DNA of 64,000 nucleotides from Paroedura picta (GCF_049243985.1 NC_135379.1:7098001-7162000); one strand, 5' to 3'. Shown: positions 32,785-51,949, counted from the stretch's first letter. Numbers and translations are program-made. The notes: a model not told the origin generated them from the letters alone.

Positions 32785-34321
32785 GCTCTCAAGTAGAAAA
32801 CCATTTATTTTACATACCGTTTGCACATCAGAGAAGCTGATTAATAACTTAGCATGCATAAGTAGAGGTATTTTCTCTCTCTTTATAAATACAATGTACA
32901 AAAATAAAGACAGTACAGTCCTCTGCCAGAGATTCCCAGCAGTTCGTCCCTTTTATGGCCTATGTTTTCCCAGATTGCTTGTTATAGGATATGCACAAAA
33001 ACCCTCACTACTGGCGCAGTGAAAGAGCATCACGTCCAAGAGGGAGGAGTCAAGTCTCTAGTTTCATCGTCTTAACACTGCTGAGTCTTATGACCTATGT
33101 CCGGGAGGCCATAAAGTGGCCCTCTTTGCTTCCACTGCGGAAAACGGAATAACACCTAACAGAAAGGGAGAATAGATTTGGGGGCGGATCAACATTACCT
33201 GTGTGGTTTCTCCGTCCTGGCTTCCTATTGTCAGGAGTTGAAATGCATCAGCCCAGTGGTGTGAGCAGATCGTAGATCCACATTGAAGTGCTCTGCCTGA
33301 AGGCACTCCTTCTTTGATATACCCCCCGCCCCACCCCCCAAAATAATATCCTGAATTCTGCAAACTTCTGAAAATGAAGCGAATGTGTGCATGGCTCCAC
33401 ATGCGTGCCAGAGAGGCAGGTGGCAAAGAACCAATGTGGGGTCCCCCCCCGAATCTGGGGATCCACTAGCGACTGGATCACTGTGAGACAGGGGTAGTCA
33501 ACCTGTGGTCCTCCAGATGTCCATGGATGACAATTCCCATGAGCCCCTGCCAGCAAATGCTGGCAGGGTCTCATGGGAATTGTAGTCCATGGACAACTGG
33601 AGGACCACAGGTTGACTACCCCTGCTGTGAGAGACAGGAGAGATCCTTCTGTGAGGGGGGGGGGACAGCTGGCTGTGAACACAATCAAGGGTGTCTCAAC
33701 TGGGTCAGCAAAGGGAGGCTAAGAACATGTTGGTTCAGGCCAGTGGGCCCACCTAGTTCAATACTTCTGTGTCCCACTGTCGGCAAAGCCCAGGGGCCAC
33801 CAGGAGGTCCACCTGTAGGGGTAGAACTCCAGAAACACTCCCACTGTGCCCCCACAAGCACCATGTGTGTCTATAAAGGGGGAGGGATGGAAGGACGGGG
33901 CTGGAAAATGGGGCTGGGTAAATACTGGTCAGGCAGGGGGCGGGGTGAGTCTTGCAGCGGAGTAAGACGGCTGTCAAAGTGCTGGGAGCAACCAAGAGGG
34001 AGGAGGGAAGATACTCCGGTGGAGAAGGCAGAGACTTGGGATAGGGAGGGCTGGGTCGCCACAGGCCGGTGGGAGGATATTGCACCCTATAGAGGAAATG
34101 GGGATGGAATTGTAGGACTTTCCATGTGGTTTGAGGCTGTCAATAGATGGGGGGCAGGGGCAGGCCAGCCGGGACCTTGACCACAGGTGGCTGGGAGTGG
34201 TGGCACCCAAACGCCCCCTGGTTTGAGTCAGTGGGCAACCGACTGACTTTGGGATATTTGGGAGATAAAATCTTTTAGGGACCTGAAGTCAAGGGAGCAA
34301 CTGGTCCACGGACCCCAGGAT
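32785..34321 (-). terminator. MNX1: Probable MNX1 3' UTR and polyadenylation signal
   Basis: On the minus strand an AATAAA lies at 32809-32804. It is followed by TGGTTTTCTACTTGAGAGC and GTGT, a GU-rich pattern expected after a cleavage site. Upstream of it is TTTTTGTACATTGTATTTAT, also UTR-like. The resulting 3' UTR of about 1.5 kb would contain the palindromic MITE at 33489-33624. Transcript evidence is needed. Confidence 0.45.
33489..33624. mobile_element. Palindromic hAT-type MITE, copy in probable MNX1 3' UTR
   Basis: Ends are CAGGGGTAGTCAACCTGTGG and CACAGGTTGACTACCCCTG. The arms pair around gccagcaaatgctggc. This copy belongs to the CAACCTGTGGTCC sub-type shared with 50173 and 59314. 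It is about 700 nt downstream of the MNX1 stop in mRNA sense. Confidence 0.88.
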
Positions 34322-41691
<7,370 letters not shown>

Positions 41692-41799
41692 GGCGCTGCT
41701 CAGCGGACGCCCCGACGCCCCATCCCCTCCGCGGCCCGGCCGGACGGCAAAGCGGCCCCCGCCGCCCGCGCCGCGCCCTTCAAGGCGCCGCCGCCCCGC

Positions 41800-41870
41800 C
41801 CCCCGGGCCCGCCATTGGCCGCCCCGCCGCGCAGCCCGCCGCCCCATTGGGCCCCGCGCCCACCTGTCAA
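41800..41870 (-). promoter_or_regulatory. MNX1: MNX1 proximal promoter with two CCAAT boxes
   Basis: GGCCAATGGC at 41820-41811 and CCAATGGGGC at 41850-41841 (minus strand) are inverted-strand CCAAT boxes 120-160 bp upstream of the ATG. A TTGACAGGTG word at 41870-41861 contains TGACAG (MEIS/TGIF type) and CAGGTG (E-box). There is no TATA box; the region is CpG-rich. Confidence 0.5.
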
Positions 41871-42245
41871 GCCGCTCGCCCCGCCCCTCCCTCCCTCCCG
41901 CCTGGAGGTGGGCTCCGGGGAAGCCTGCCCGGCCACGGCTCCGCGCGGGAGGAATTGGGGGGGGGGAGGGAGGGGGGAGGCAGCCTGCCAAGCGAGCGCT
42001 GGTCCAAGAGGCCCGCGGGCGACACGTTGGAGAAGCAGCCGGGCCCGGAGAGAGCGCACTCGCCAGGCCGCGCAGGCGAAGCAGGCTCGGCCTTGGGGAG
42101 GAGGCCACGACGGTAGGCCGCTGCGCAGAGACCTGCCGGGCCCGTGGAAAGGATCTCAATGGCGGCCCTCTTTTAAGGGGAGGGGGGTCGGGACCCTTCG
42201 GCTCTTCTTGGCAGCTGCCCGGAACCAAGAGGACAGGCCAGGTCC

Positions 42246-42300
42246 AAATGGGATGGGATGGGATGGGATGGGATGGGATGGGGTGGGGGTGGGGGGCTGG
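42246..42300 (+). repeat. (GGGAT)n minisatellite with G-quadruplex potential
   Basis: Six to seven GGGAT units are followed by longer G runs on the plus strand, about 560-600 bp upstream of the MNX1 ATG. Four or more G3 tracts separated by two-base loops make a strong G-quadruplex motif. Confidence 0.85.
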
Positions 42301-42499
42301 GATTGGAAGCGGTTCCTCTCCGGGCCGAGGCGCCAGTGCGCGTTTGTCCCTGAATTCTTCTCTGCCGCGCATAATATACTGGACCGGATGGCTGGATAGA
42401 CGGTATGGTGCGCCGGGGCGAAACGAAATTCGGCTGCGATTCTCAATTATCACCCCCTTAATTTATCATCCTGCTCTTCCTGCAGCCCGAAGGCCGGGA

Positions 42500-44250
42500 T
42501 TCCGATGTCAGCCCTCATGAGGGTTTGGGGGCCGAGGTGGCGAGGAGACGGTCAAGATTTAAACTTCAAACGCATGTTGTTTGTTTGTTCCAAGTCGCTT
42601 GTTTCAGGATGTGTTTATTTTGCTTCAAAGGCCTGGGTTCCCCACCCACCCCCCGGTTTCCCTCAAAGGCTTGGCTCTCAGTCCACCGCCTGGCTTCGAG
42701 CGCATGTGGCCATCGGAGGAGACCTCAAGGGTGCCGGCCAAGACCCTCTCAGGGCCCAGCCAGCAGGACACTCAGGCGGCCAGCGTCGGCCGACCGGCTC
42801 CTGTCCAAACCCAGCGCTGGAAGAGGCCGAGCCGGGAGACAAGGGAAGAGAAATCAGATCTAACTCCGCTTCCAGCCCTGCAGGGGACCCCTTCCGGCTT
42901 CATCCGGTGCTTTAGAGGCCTGCCCCCCCCCGTTTGCCTTGCACCCCTGGCTCCCCATTGCCCCTTTCTTGGGCATTACCTTAAATTGGACAGGACCAGC
43001 TCCTTGATCCCCCCTCCCTCCCCCATTGCAGGCTCCTACCAGGTGCCCAGAAGAAACCGAGGGCTTCCCTTTCCCCTGGGGCTCCGATCCTCCCCGCCTT
43101 CCGCCCGAAGCCAACGCCTGCCTGGGCGCATATCCCGGAGCGATCCTTTGCCGCTGGATCCCCCTGTTTGCACGCAGACGCGGCCCGCTGCAAAGGACGG
43201 CTGCCGTGCCAGGGGAGCGCATTCTCCGACGGGGGCCAAAGCAGGCCCGGGGTGGGCTTTCTGCTTAAGAGCGCGCATCCGAAGAGAAATGTGGAAGCGC
43301 ACAGCGGGGTCCTGCGGGGTCCTGCGCGGCCGGCCGGTGGGGAGCGCCTCCCACCCGTCCGGGGTCGCCTCCTCGGCGGCGCCCGCAGCAGCCGGGCCTA
43401 AGGAAAGCCTCGGCGCGGCCCCCGACGTCGCCTTGAGTCAACAGCGCGCCCGGGAGGCGCTTATCTTGCGCAAACACGGCCGCCTCCGGGCCCGGGGAGC
43501 CAAGCGGCGGGCGGTAGCCGAGGCCGGGCCGGAGAATCCTCGGGCGCCCGCGAACGCCTCTTGCAGCGCGCCCACCCAGCCGGACCCCGCCTTGGGCTGG
43601 CCCAGCGATCCGGGCCGAGGCTCCTGGGAACGCCGAGGAGGAAGAGGGCGGGAGGCCTCGGGAAGGCGGCCCAGCCAGAAAGCCAGAGGCGGCCGGGCTT
43701 TCCCGCCTGCCCAGCGATGCAGGTTCAATCCTACACTCGGGGACAACTTTTATTTCCGGTAGGCGCTTCTGTATGCCGCATCCTGGGCACCTCCTGGGAT
43801 CGACCCAGTGTCGGTCTTCAAGGGGACTCCGACTGCGACCCACAGGGCGGCCGATCCCCTCCAGGCACCCTTGCGGCAGCCAAGGCCGTGGGAAGGGCGC
43901 TGTTCGCCCGGCCGAGGATCCTGAGCTGACCTGCCTGAGGACCGCTCCCCAATTTCTGTCCGTGGTCTGCGGAGGCCGAGCCCTGAAGCTGAGCCGGGAA
44001 AGGCTCTTTCCTGGACGCCTATGGGACGGCGGGGGACCATCAGGCCCCAAGGAAATGTTTCTGGCCTCGGCCAGGGCCAGGGCCTTTTCAGGCTTGGCCC
44101 CTGCTTGGTGGGATGAGCTCCCAGAGGAGCCCCCGGCCCGGGCACAAGGCCTTCTGCCAAGCTTTTGGTTAACGCCGGTGATCCTATAAGATAATATCCC
44201 TCACATAAAAGCACCCCATGAAGTGGATTGTAATCCTAGAAATAATCATT
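42500..44250. other. MNX1 upstream CpG-rich domain, no gene
   Basis: This is GC-rich DNA, open in most frames on both strands, with no similarity or splice logic. It probably belongs to the extended CpG island complex of MNX1. An antisense or divergent lncRNA, as known at human MNX1, is possible but has no sequence support. Confidence 0.5.
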
Positions 44251-44254
44251 ATAC

Positions 44255-44390
44255 CAGGGGTAGTCAAACTGCGGCCCTGCAGATGTCCATGGACTACAAT
44301 TCTCATGAGCCCCTGCCAGCGAACGCTGGCAGGGGCTCCTGGGAATTGTAGTCCATGGACATCTGCAGGGCCGCAGTTTGACTACCCCTG
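44255..44390. mobile_element. Palindromic hAT-type MITE, perfect 8-bp TSD
   Basis: It is flanked by cattatac at 44247-44254 and 44391-44398. Both arms carry GCCCTGCAGATG / CATCTGCAGGGC instead of the CTCCAG version, and the loop is gccagcgaacgctggc. Confidence 0.95.
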
Positions 44391-44444
44391 CATTATACTG
44401 ATACTGCTGCGAGTTACACGTCTGCTTTTCAACGGTTGTGAATA

Positions 44445-44610
44445 TTATTGTTATTTGGCTTACTTTGTTATTGCTTACCGGGAGGGCGGTATATAAATCG
44501 AATAAATAAATAATAGTAAAATTAGTCTATCTTCATTTAGGGGATTTCCATGCCGCCTTTCTTGCGAACGTGCCCGAGGGGGCTTACAACGGAACCGGAG
44601 AGAGCACAAA
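44445..44610. repeat. Retroposon tail and fragment
   Basis: The stretch gcttaccgggagggcggtat, then ataaatcgaataaataaata, is an L2/CR1-type 3' end. The adjacent gccgcctttcttgcgaacgt may be a further fragment. Confidence 0.4.
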
Positions 44611-45121
44611 GCGAACGAAAGCGCAGCGTGGCAAGACAGGCCCTCGATGGAAATGCTTACGGCGCTCATACAAATTACTCACGAGAAGCGTCGCCCTCTT
44701 CCGTCGGCAACCCAGCTTCCCCGGGCAGTTTTCCGGGCGGAAGATCCGGCCGTGGGAAAGTGCTGGCTTCAGGCGCTGACCTCGCTCCGCAGTGTCCGCA
44801 CCCCTTGCACAAGAAGCGCTCCACGTGCGCTTGCAGCAAAGGGGTTTCGTGTCCACGCGACTCCAGCGCCCCCTCCCCAGACCCAGGCCTTTCCAGCCCC
44901 GCCGGGGTCTCTCCACCAGCCCCCCCTCCCGCCCGCCCCCCCCCCAGTCAGCCCAAGGTCCTTTCCCACGAGAGGGCAGGCGGGGGGAGCCGTGGGCTAA
45001 TTAAACTCGGGCTCTGGGGGAGGGTAATGGGGGGCGCCACCCCCTCTCTCCTGAAAAAGCTGCTGGAAAGGGGCGGGCGGCCAGTTGGGGAAGGGGTCGT
45101 GATCTAATCCTCCCGCCAGCT

Positions 45122-45157
45122 GGGGTGGGGTGGGGTGGGGAGGGGGCGGGGTGGGTG
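45122..45157 (+). other. G-quadruplex-prone tract
   Basis: Runs of GGGGT are followed by GGGGAGGGGGCGGGG. It lies 3.4 kb upstream of MNX1 within the CpG domain. Confidence 0.6.
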
Positions 45158-45214
45158 CAGCAGGAGCCTGCCTTGGCCTCCTCCCCGCCCGACCCGACCC
45201 GCCCCCCACTCCGG

Positions 45215-45300
45215 ACCTGTGAATGATGGGCCTGTAAAAGACGGGGCTTCATTTCTCTAATGCACTCGCCCCCTCCCCGCGCCATCATTTATCCGGGGGG
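45215..45300. promoter_or_regulatory. Candidate element upstream of MNX1
   Basis: The stretch gtgaatgatgggcctgtaaa, ttcatttctctaatgcactc and catcatttatccgggg is a short less-GC island with AATGATGG and TAAT words, about 3.6 kb upstream of the MNX1 ATG. Evidence is compositional only. Confidence 0.3.
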
Positions 45301-45440
45301 TTCCGCCCCTGGGCCTGCCGAGGCGGCCTTTTGCAGCTCAGGAGCAAACGGCGGGGACTGCGGCAGGCCAAGAAAAACCCCGGGAAGCCCCGAAGGGGGC
45401 GGTGGGTTTGGGGATGGGTGGGCAATGATCCCGGAGTCCC

Positions 45441-45700
45441 AAGAAGAAGAAGACGAAGAAGAAGAAGAAGAAGAAGAAGAAGAAGAAGAAGAAGAAGAAG
45501 AGTTGATTGTTATAGCCCGCTTTCCACTACCCAGAAGGAGGTTCAAAACCTCTTACAGTCTCCTTCCATTCCTCTCCCTACAACAGACAGGGAGGTGGGG
45601 TGGAGAGAGCTCTGAGAGAACTGTATCTGGTCCAAGGTCACCCAGCTGGCTGCAGGTGGAGGAGGAGTGGGGAATCAAACCCAGATTAGAGGCTGCGTTA
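45441..45700 (-). mobile_element. tRNA/L2-type SINE with expanded (GAA)n tail
   Basis: The minus-strand SINE ends at its (GAA)n tail, 45441-45501. It has GGGTGACCTTGGACC and the L2-like end. It sits inside the CpG domain. Confidence 0.8.
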
Positions 45701-45799
45701 TGCTGCCCCTAAGGACAGCCCAGGCTGATTTCTTCAGCTCTCCTGTCCCATGGCTTGGATTTCCACTGAAGACCGGGGAGCAATAAGAGCCATCTGCTG

Positions 45800-45960
45800 A
45801 TCTTTATTATTTGATTTATTTATGGCCTGCCTTTCTATCCCCAATAGAGCTCCTAAGTGGCTGGCATCCGTCTCCTCTCCTCCGTGTCATCCTCACAACA
45901 ACCCCGAGAGGTAGGCTCAGCTAGAGCGTTGCCCAAGGCCACTCGGCCGGCTTCTCTGGC
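45800..45960 (-). repeat. L2/CORE-type SINE fragment
   Basis: The words tttatttatggcctgccttt, ctcacaacaaccccgagagg and gcccaaggccactcggccgg are the reverse of the second tRNA/L2 SINE subfamily. Confidence 0.5.
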
Positions 45961-46284
45961 ATCAGCAGGGCTTCCTCAGTTTAGAACTGCCTCTCCAAAA
46001 CAAAGTTTATTTATGTATTTAACATCCCTTAGAGGAGAACAATGTAAACCACTTTGGGTTCCATTTGGGAGCAGAGTGGAGTATAAATGCACCCCACCTG
46101 GAAGGCCCAGGAATGGCAGAGCACTAGGACCCAGTGGGAGCCCCATTGCTCTTCCCTCCCCTTCTCAATGACCAGCTCCTTCTTTGATCTCTCACTCGGG
46201 TTAAACTTCTGTTAAAGGCACAGCTGCCAGGGACCCCAGTCAAACTTGGGGGTTGGGCTCAGTCGCCTGGTGCTGCTCTTGTGC

Positions 46285-46480
46285 TCCTCCATGGAAGGCA
46301 GCTTATGTGGCCTTGGACTAGTCAGTCCTGTTAGAGCTGTTCTCACAGGGCTCTCTCAGCCCCACCCACCTCACAGGGCTTCTGTTGTGGGGAGAGGAAG
46401 GGGAAGCGATTGTAAGCCACTTTGAGACTCCTTCTAGTAGTAAAAAGTGGGGTATAAATACCAACTCTTCTTCTTCCATC
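46285..46480 (+). mobile_element. tRNA/L2-type SINE, 5'-truncated
   Basis: It has ctctctcagccccacccacc, tctgttgtggggagaggaag, gtaagccactttgagactcc and the tail aactcttcttcttcc. Confidence 0.75.
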
Positions 46481-46879
46481 TATACCCACAGATGGCCACA
46501 GATAGACCGCCCTTCCATACCTTTAGCCAATCCCTTTGTTGGTCTCAAAGGTGGCCCTGGTCTCCAATTTAGTTCTGCTGCTTCGGATCCATGCGGTGAC
46601 CCACCTGCAGGTACAGATTTGCCACTCTGTCTGGGGCAGTGATGCTCTCTGTATTCTTGGGGCTGGGGGGGAGGGCGTGAGAGAGGGAGGGGCCTCTGAA
46701 ATTCTGGTCCGGCTCCTCCTCAGGACCTGCTGGGTTTTGGCAGCAGGGACGTTGATTCTGCTCCCACGCTGAGGCCAAGGAGGCATTTTCCTCCAGATCA
46801 GATTGGCCCTGAGATCCTGGACTAGTTTGGACCTTCTTTTTGGGCAGAGGGGAGAGAGAAAGAGCGGTGAATCCCTTGC

Positions 46880-46932
46880 CTTGTGCAGAGGGTGGGACTA
46901 GATGACCCTTGGGTGTCCCTTCCAACTCTCTG
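46880..46932 (+). repeat. CR1 LINE 3' end fragment
   Basis: The stretch gagggtgggactagatgacc, then cttgggtgtcccttccaact, is the conserved CR1 3' region. The octamer tail is lost. Confidence 0.65.
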
Positions 46933-47329
46933 TTTCGACCCTTCTCCTCCTGCCATCCGCAGGTTTCCTCGAGGCAAGATGCTGTCAAGGGGGCGATGAA
47001 GAGAGGCCGGTTGAGACGCCGGCGACCCGGCCACAATCCAAGAAAGCTTCTGAGATCCAGCGCCACCCGCGGGCCTCGATTCACTGGCTCGGTCATTTGC
47101 AAATTGCAGCTTCACCTTGAGCGCGCTTCCTCGGAAGTAAATCTCCCCCTGGAACGCCTCTTGGGAAGCCGGCCAGGCGTGCTTAACCCCCCCCCCCCCT
47201 CCAGCCTCTTGGGCAAACAGGTGTCCAAGGCGCATGCGCTCCTCCCCTCCCAGTCCTCTGCACCGGATCTGCTCTCCTCTGACTCAGGAATCAGTGGCGT
47301 TCGCCTTCTGCTGCCCTGGCCGCTTGGTT

Positions 47330-47515
47330 GCCAGCTCTGGGTCGAGAAGTACCGGGACGTTTCGGGAGGGGGGTGGAAATTGAGAAAGGTGGGGTGTGGG
47401 GCGGCACTTCCTGCTACACCCGCTTAACATTTTGTCCAGGGGGGCGGATCTCCGCCGCTCGCACTGTGAAAATCCCAAGATGCTTCCAGCCGCCCCCTGG
47501 AGTCTGGCAACCCGC
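47330..47515 (-). mobile_element. GGTTGCCAAC-type MITE copy
   Basis: It is bounded by ggttgccagctctgggtcga and ctggagtctggcaacccgcc. Internal words ttgtccaggggggcggatct fit the family at 1197-1343. It lies within the CpG domain. Confidence 0.55.
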
Positions 47516-48900
47516 CTATTCCGACATTATCCTCCCTGCAGCCCCCCCACACACACCCCAACTGGCGAAACGGAGGGTCTTCGCGCGGCGAACCTGAGAG
47601 ATGCTGAAAAACTGGGGCTCTCCTTGTCCTTTCTGGAAGGAATGGGCGCATTTCCTGGGTGAAACGGGCGTGTTCGACTTAATCCAGTTCGGTCGATTTC
47701 TGCAGAGATTTTCGCTTGCTGGGTGCGCACCGATGGCGCCTTGTTTTGCCGCCTGCAAACCCTGGGCCATCCTGCGGCCGCTTACCAGGAAGTAAGCGCA
47801 ATCCTCAAACACTTCCCCGGCAGGGAGCCCCTCTGGACCCCTTGTAGGACTCTACGTAGACCTAGAAGTCCCTTCCCTTGGCTTTCGTGGCAGCTGGAAG
47901 GCAGTTTCTCTCCCGGCCTGTTGGCAACCCCGTTGGAGGCCTGTCTCGAAACAGTACAAGGCGCGGGAGGGGGCCCTTTTCCATCTGTCCGGGACTCTGC
48001 CGGCTGCCTCTCCCCTGGGTGGTCCTTCCCGGACGGTTCCTTCGGGAAGCGTATGAACCAGCGTGGCCTTGCTGAGTGCCCAAAAGTAAAGACCACAGGT
48101 ATACTGCCTTTGTCCATGGAGGTTCCATTTAGCCAACACGACTTTTGACAGACTTTTTTGCAACAAACTCGGCCAGGTTTTCCCCCCCTCTTCTTTTTAA
48201 GAACACCCTACATTTGGGTAGTTGGGGGGGGTAGGGCATCATTACAATTTATGGCAGGCAGTTCCAAGGGTTAATGACGCTCAGGCTAAGAACGGACTCG
48301 CTTCCCATTTCATCGGCCGATCCGGAGTTTCACTGCAATCCCCCGTCCCTTCGTAACCCCTCTTCTTTATGGTGGGTTGTCACCAGCGGGGGGTGACCTT
48401 AGTCCCTCCGCCTCTGCTGTCCGATGCGGTCGCTTTCCACCTTTCCGAATTGAGAAAGGTCGGCTACAAATAAAGCAAATAAATAAATAAACTTCAAGGC
48501 ACCTTGTTTCTGCTACAGTCATATGCACGCAAAGCGTCCATGTACGGAGGCAGTATACCTCTGACTTGTACTCTCCACTACGGGCTTCGTGGATTGCTGT
48601 AGACCTGCAGAGTTGGCAACCCGGTTAAAATAGCCGGGCGGCCTCGAAAGTGCTCGCACCACTGGCACAGTCCCCGCGGGAAGAGCCTTGCTCCCAGGTT
48701 CGACCCCCGCCTCGCCTTGCAGTCCAAGGGTCCCGGGTTGCCACCTCTGTCCCGCGGCCTCTACAGCTGAGCATTTCTCCTCCGCACAGTGTTCTTGCGG
48801 AAGGGCCTGGGAAGGGTCGCGGTTTGAGCCGGCAGGCGCCTTGAAGACCAATTCTGTGGATGAGTTTACACCCAGAAGAATGATAACCGTTGGGGTTCAA
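47516..48900. other. GC-rich MNX1 upstream DNA, no gene
   Basis: CpG-rich sequence with an L2-like tail near 48460-48500 (ggctacaaataaagcaaata). No supported coding region. Confidence 0.4.
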
Positions 48901-48904
48901 GTTG

Positions 48905-48978
48905 TGAATTTCCTGCATACTGCAGAGGGTTGGGCTAGATGATCTTGGAGGTCCCTTCCAGATCGACGATTCTATAAG
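48905..48978 (+). repeat. CR1 LINE 3' end fragment
   Basis: The words gcagagggttgggctagatg, atcttggaggtcccttccag and gattctat are the terminal part of CR1, with one octamer unit remaining. Confidence 0.75.
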
Positions 48979-48999
48979 ATGCGGCTGGACTGGACGGCT

Positions 49000-50160
49000 G
49001 GGCATTTTATTTCCTGGGCGGGTGTGCGTGTCACATCCTCCCATCCTCTCTTGCCATGTCCTCCCTCTAGGGATGGCATCCCCAGTCACTGGCCAGACCC
49101 CTGGGGCTCAAAGGACCGACCCCACTGGCCACCCGTCGGGAAGACACCGCCACACACAAACATACAGACCACTGGGGAGGGGGCTTGGCTCCTTGAGGCT
49201 TCGTCTTAATCTTTAGGCCTAGAAGCGGTTTTTTCCTGCGCCGTGCCGGATCGAGGCCGCTCCGCTCGAGGCCTGGGACCCCTTGGCCCGGGACCCTCCC
49301 GCTGCCGGCCTCCGGGAAGCCTAGCCCAGCCACCCCGGGCGCAGGGGCCGGCCAGAGGGGAGCTCCTTGCAGGGGGCGGGAGAGAGGTCGGCGGAGACGG
49401 AGCCCAATAAAGCTGATGGGCTGGGGGGCGGCCATCCATCACCGGCCGCGCTGCTCAGGGGAAATCAGCGGGCGGAGCGGCGCCTGCAGACGGGGGGAGG
49501 GGGGGGGGGCGGCTGCAGGGCACAGGCGGCCTTGCCAACTCCGCCGCTCCCCTCGGGACTTTGGCCTGGAGGAGGGACCTTCGTCTTTCCCGCCGCGATC
49601 TGGCGTCTGGTCCAGGCAGCGGATCGATCCGCACTGAACGGGGGAGGCGCTTCGAGCGCGCTTTTGCAGCTGGGGGGTCCTGCCCAAAGTTGCTGAGAAT
49701 CCCGTTCTGGAGAGCGCGCCGATTCCTGGGCAACCGGACCTGAGGCCGAGTTTTCAACGGGACGGCACTGCCGTGGCCAAGAGCCAAGGTGCCAATTCCT
49801 CCCGGAGCCCGGGAGAGAAGCGCTCATCAGGGATGGCAGCGTTTTCACGGCCGGGATGGACGGTCCCCTCCGCCGGTTAGCCGCTGAGCACCGAGGAGGA
49901 GGAGGAGGAGGGCAAGGCTTAACCCAGCAGGCCTCGGGGAGAGCCGGCCTTTGCAGAGCGCTCTGGGCGTGTCGTTAGGGTGCCACCTTTGGCCTTGTGA
50001 AGAGACCGGATCCCCCCCTTCCCCTCTTTACCCACCGGTGGCATTCCAGTCCGGGAACCAGCCACGTAGTACCCCCACCACCGCCCCAGTTCTAGGACAG
50101 AGCTTTTTTTGGGGGGGGGGGTCCTTGGGATGCGGTCAGCGCGCCCCAGATAAAAATATA
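49000..50160. other. CpG-rich MNX1 upstream DNA, no gene
   Basis: This is the densest CpG stretch outside the MNX1 first exon. Several frames of about 100 codons overlap one another on both strands and look like GC artefacts. Confidence 0.45.
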
Positions 50161-50172
50161 CGTCATTAAAAG

Positions 50173-50308
50173 CAGGGGTCGTCAACCTGTGGTCCTCCAG
50201 ATGTCCATGGACTACAATTCCCACGACCCCCTGCCAGCAATCGCTGGCAGGGGCTGGTGGGAATTGTAGTCCATGAACATCTGGAGGACCACAGGTTGGC
50301 TACCCCTG
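50173..50308. mobile_element. Palindromic hAT-type MITE, perfect 8-bp TSD
   Basis: It is flanked by attaaaag at 50165-50172 and 50309-50316. Sub-type CAACCTGTGGTCC. The loop is gccagcaatcgctggc. Confidence 0.95.
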
Positions 50309-50319
50309 ATTAAAAGCAT

Positions 50320-51520
50320 TCGGAAAGAGGGAGAGTCCAGCAGCGCCTTCAAACGGGTGGCTTTCGGGATTTGCTTTCGGGAGTCCCTGAAGTCCGCAGA
50401 GAGGAGGCCGAGTGCGAAGAGCCCCTTCGGCGTGTCAAGAGCGAGGTCTCCTGGCATCTTCGGGACCAGCTACGTCTTATTCCAAGCCTGAGCTTCGGTG
50501 TGGCCCTGAATCAAACGGCGCGGGTCTTGAAGGGCCCCCCCTTCGCCTCCGCTGGATTAAGGCTGCAGACAGCCGCTGCTCTCCTCGCGTCCGGCGCACG
50601 TTTGTGGGCTCCCCGCCAGGTGGAAGGGCGCTCCTCCCGGCCCACCCTCTGCAAGGGACGCTCTGGTCCCTCGGGGCCCGGCCTGGGAGCGGCGGGACTC
50701 TTCCTGCAGGCCGGGGGTCCCCGGCAGGAACCGGCAGGATACTTGCCGTGTATTATTCCAATCGCTTTTGAATGTGAGCACATGGATTCATTCACACCGA
50801 ATTTGTTTTGTTTTAATAAATCTAATCTTCTGGTCGCTCCGGCATATTCCAAAGCCGGCTGGGCTGACTGTTAGCTATAATTTGGCGACCAGGCCTGGAA
50901 GAACAGGGAATTCGGGAGGGCGTTTTTGTTTTTCTTAATAATAATAATGATATTAATTTAAAAAAAAAGAAAACAACCAACCATTTCTCTGCTAAAGGAA
51001 GGCGTTTGGATCGCTTCGGGTGGGCCTCCCAAGGGGCCAATGGACTCGAACTTGGATCTGCTGCTTCAGGCCAACCCGGCTCCCCTCTGCCCACCTGAAT
51101 TCAGGCCGGTTTTGGTTTGGATTAAGGGGCGGGCAGAGAGGTCCCCTCACGTCCAGATAAATCGGGGGGAATCCCGGAGGCTTTGCTCCTGAAATCTCTC
51201 CCGAAGGGACAGGCCTTTGTCCCCGTCCACCTGCGAAGGAACTGGCCCAGTCGAGAAGGCGATGCGCACCCCCCCTGCGCGCAGCAGGCTGCCATCCGGG
51301 CCGGCGGTGAAGGCCTTCTGTCTAGGGCCTGGTGCAGATCAGAGGCAGAAGAACAGGGGTCGGTCGTTGTTGGCAACCTTACTCTCGCCCCCACTAGAAT
51401 CAGGGCTTTGCCTCAGAAGAGGGTCGGCCTTCCCGGTCCAAGTGCGCAAGGGCCATCCCGTGGCTGCCAATTTATGGCGAGCGCAGGATCCTGGCTTTCA
51501 AGGCAAGTTAGGGACATCGC
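50320..51520. other. MNX1 upstream DNA, mixed composition, no gene
   Basis: It is CpG-rich until about 50730. A short AT-rich stretch at 50745-50870 (gcttttgaatgtgagcacat, tttaataaatctaatcttct) is repeat-free and could be regulatory. No coding support. Confidence 0.35.
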
Positions 51521-51532
51521 CTTCCTCTACGG

Positions 51533-51651
51533 CAGGGGTAGTCAAACTGCGGCCCTGCAGATGTCCGTGGACTACAATTCCCATGAGCCCCTGCCAGCTG
51601 GCAGGGACTCATGGGAATTGTAGTCCATGGACCGCAGTTTGACTACCCCTG
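51533..51651. mobile_element. Palindromic hAT-type MITE, shortened copy
   Basis: The flanks are ctctacgg (51525-51532) and ctctaccg (51652-51659), a 7/8 match. The right arm and loop are shortened compared with the 136-bp form. Confidence 0.88.
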
Positions 51652-51949
51652 CTCTACCGAGTCTTTCTCAAGGGTGTATGTGTGTGTGTGTGGGTCTTCC
51701 ACCCAAGTGCGGACCCGTTTAGCTCTCTGGGTCTCACGGATCCCTGCCGCTTCCCCTCCTGGAAGAGACTGGAGAAAGGCCATGGCGGCGCCGCTTTTCA
51801 GATTCCTGCTGTCTCGATGGTGACCTTTTCCTTTCCTTTTCTTTTTTTTAAGCAGCCCGAATTTCCCCCGCGAGCCTTGAAACGGCCGCTCCTGCCTCTT
51901 TAAAGGCCGGCCTCGCCGGATATCCCCCCCCCCACGCAGCCCACCCCCC

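Noticed and set aside
50611-50632. CTCF-like word CCGCCAGGTGGAAGGGC
   Set aside because: The core deviates at the position after GTGG; a weak match in GC-rich DNA is expected by chance.
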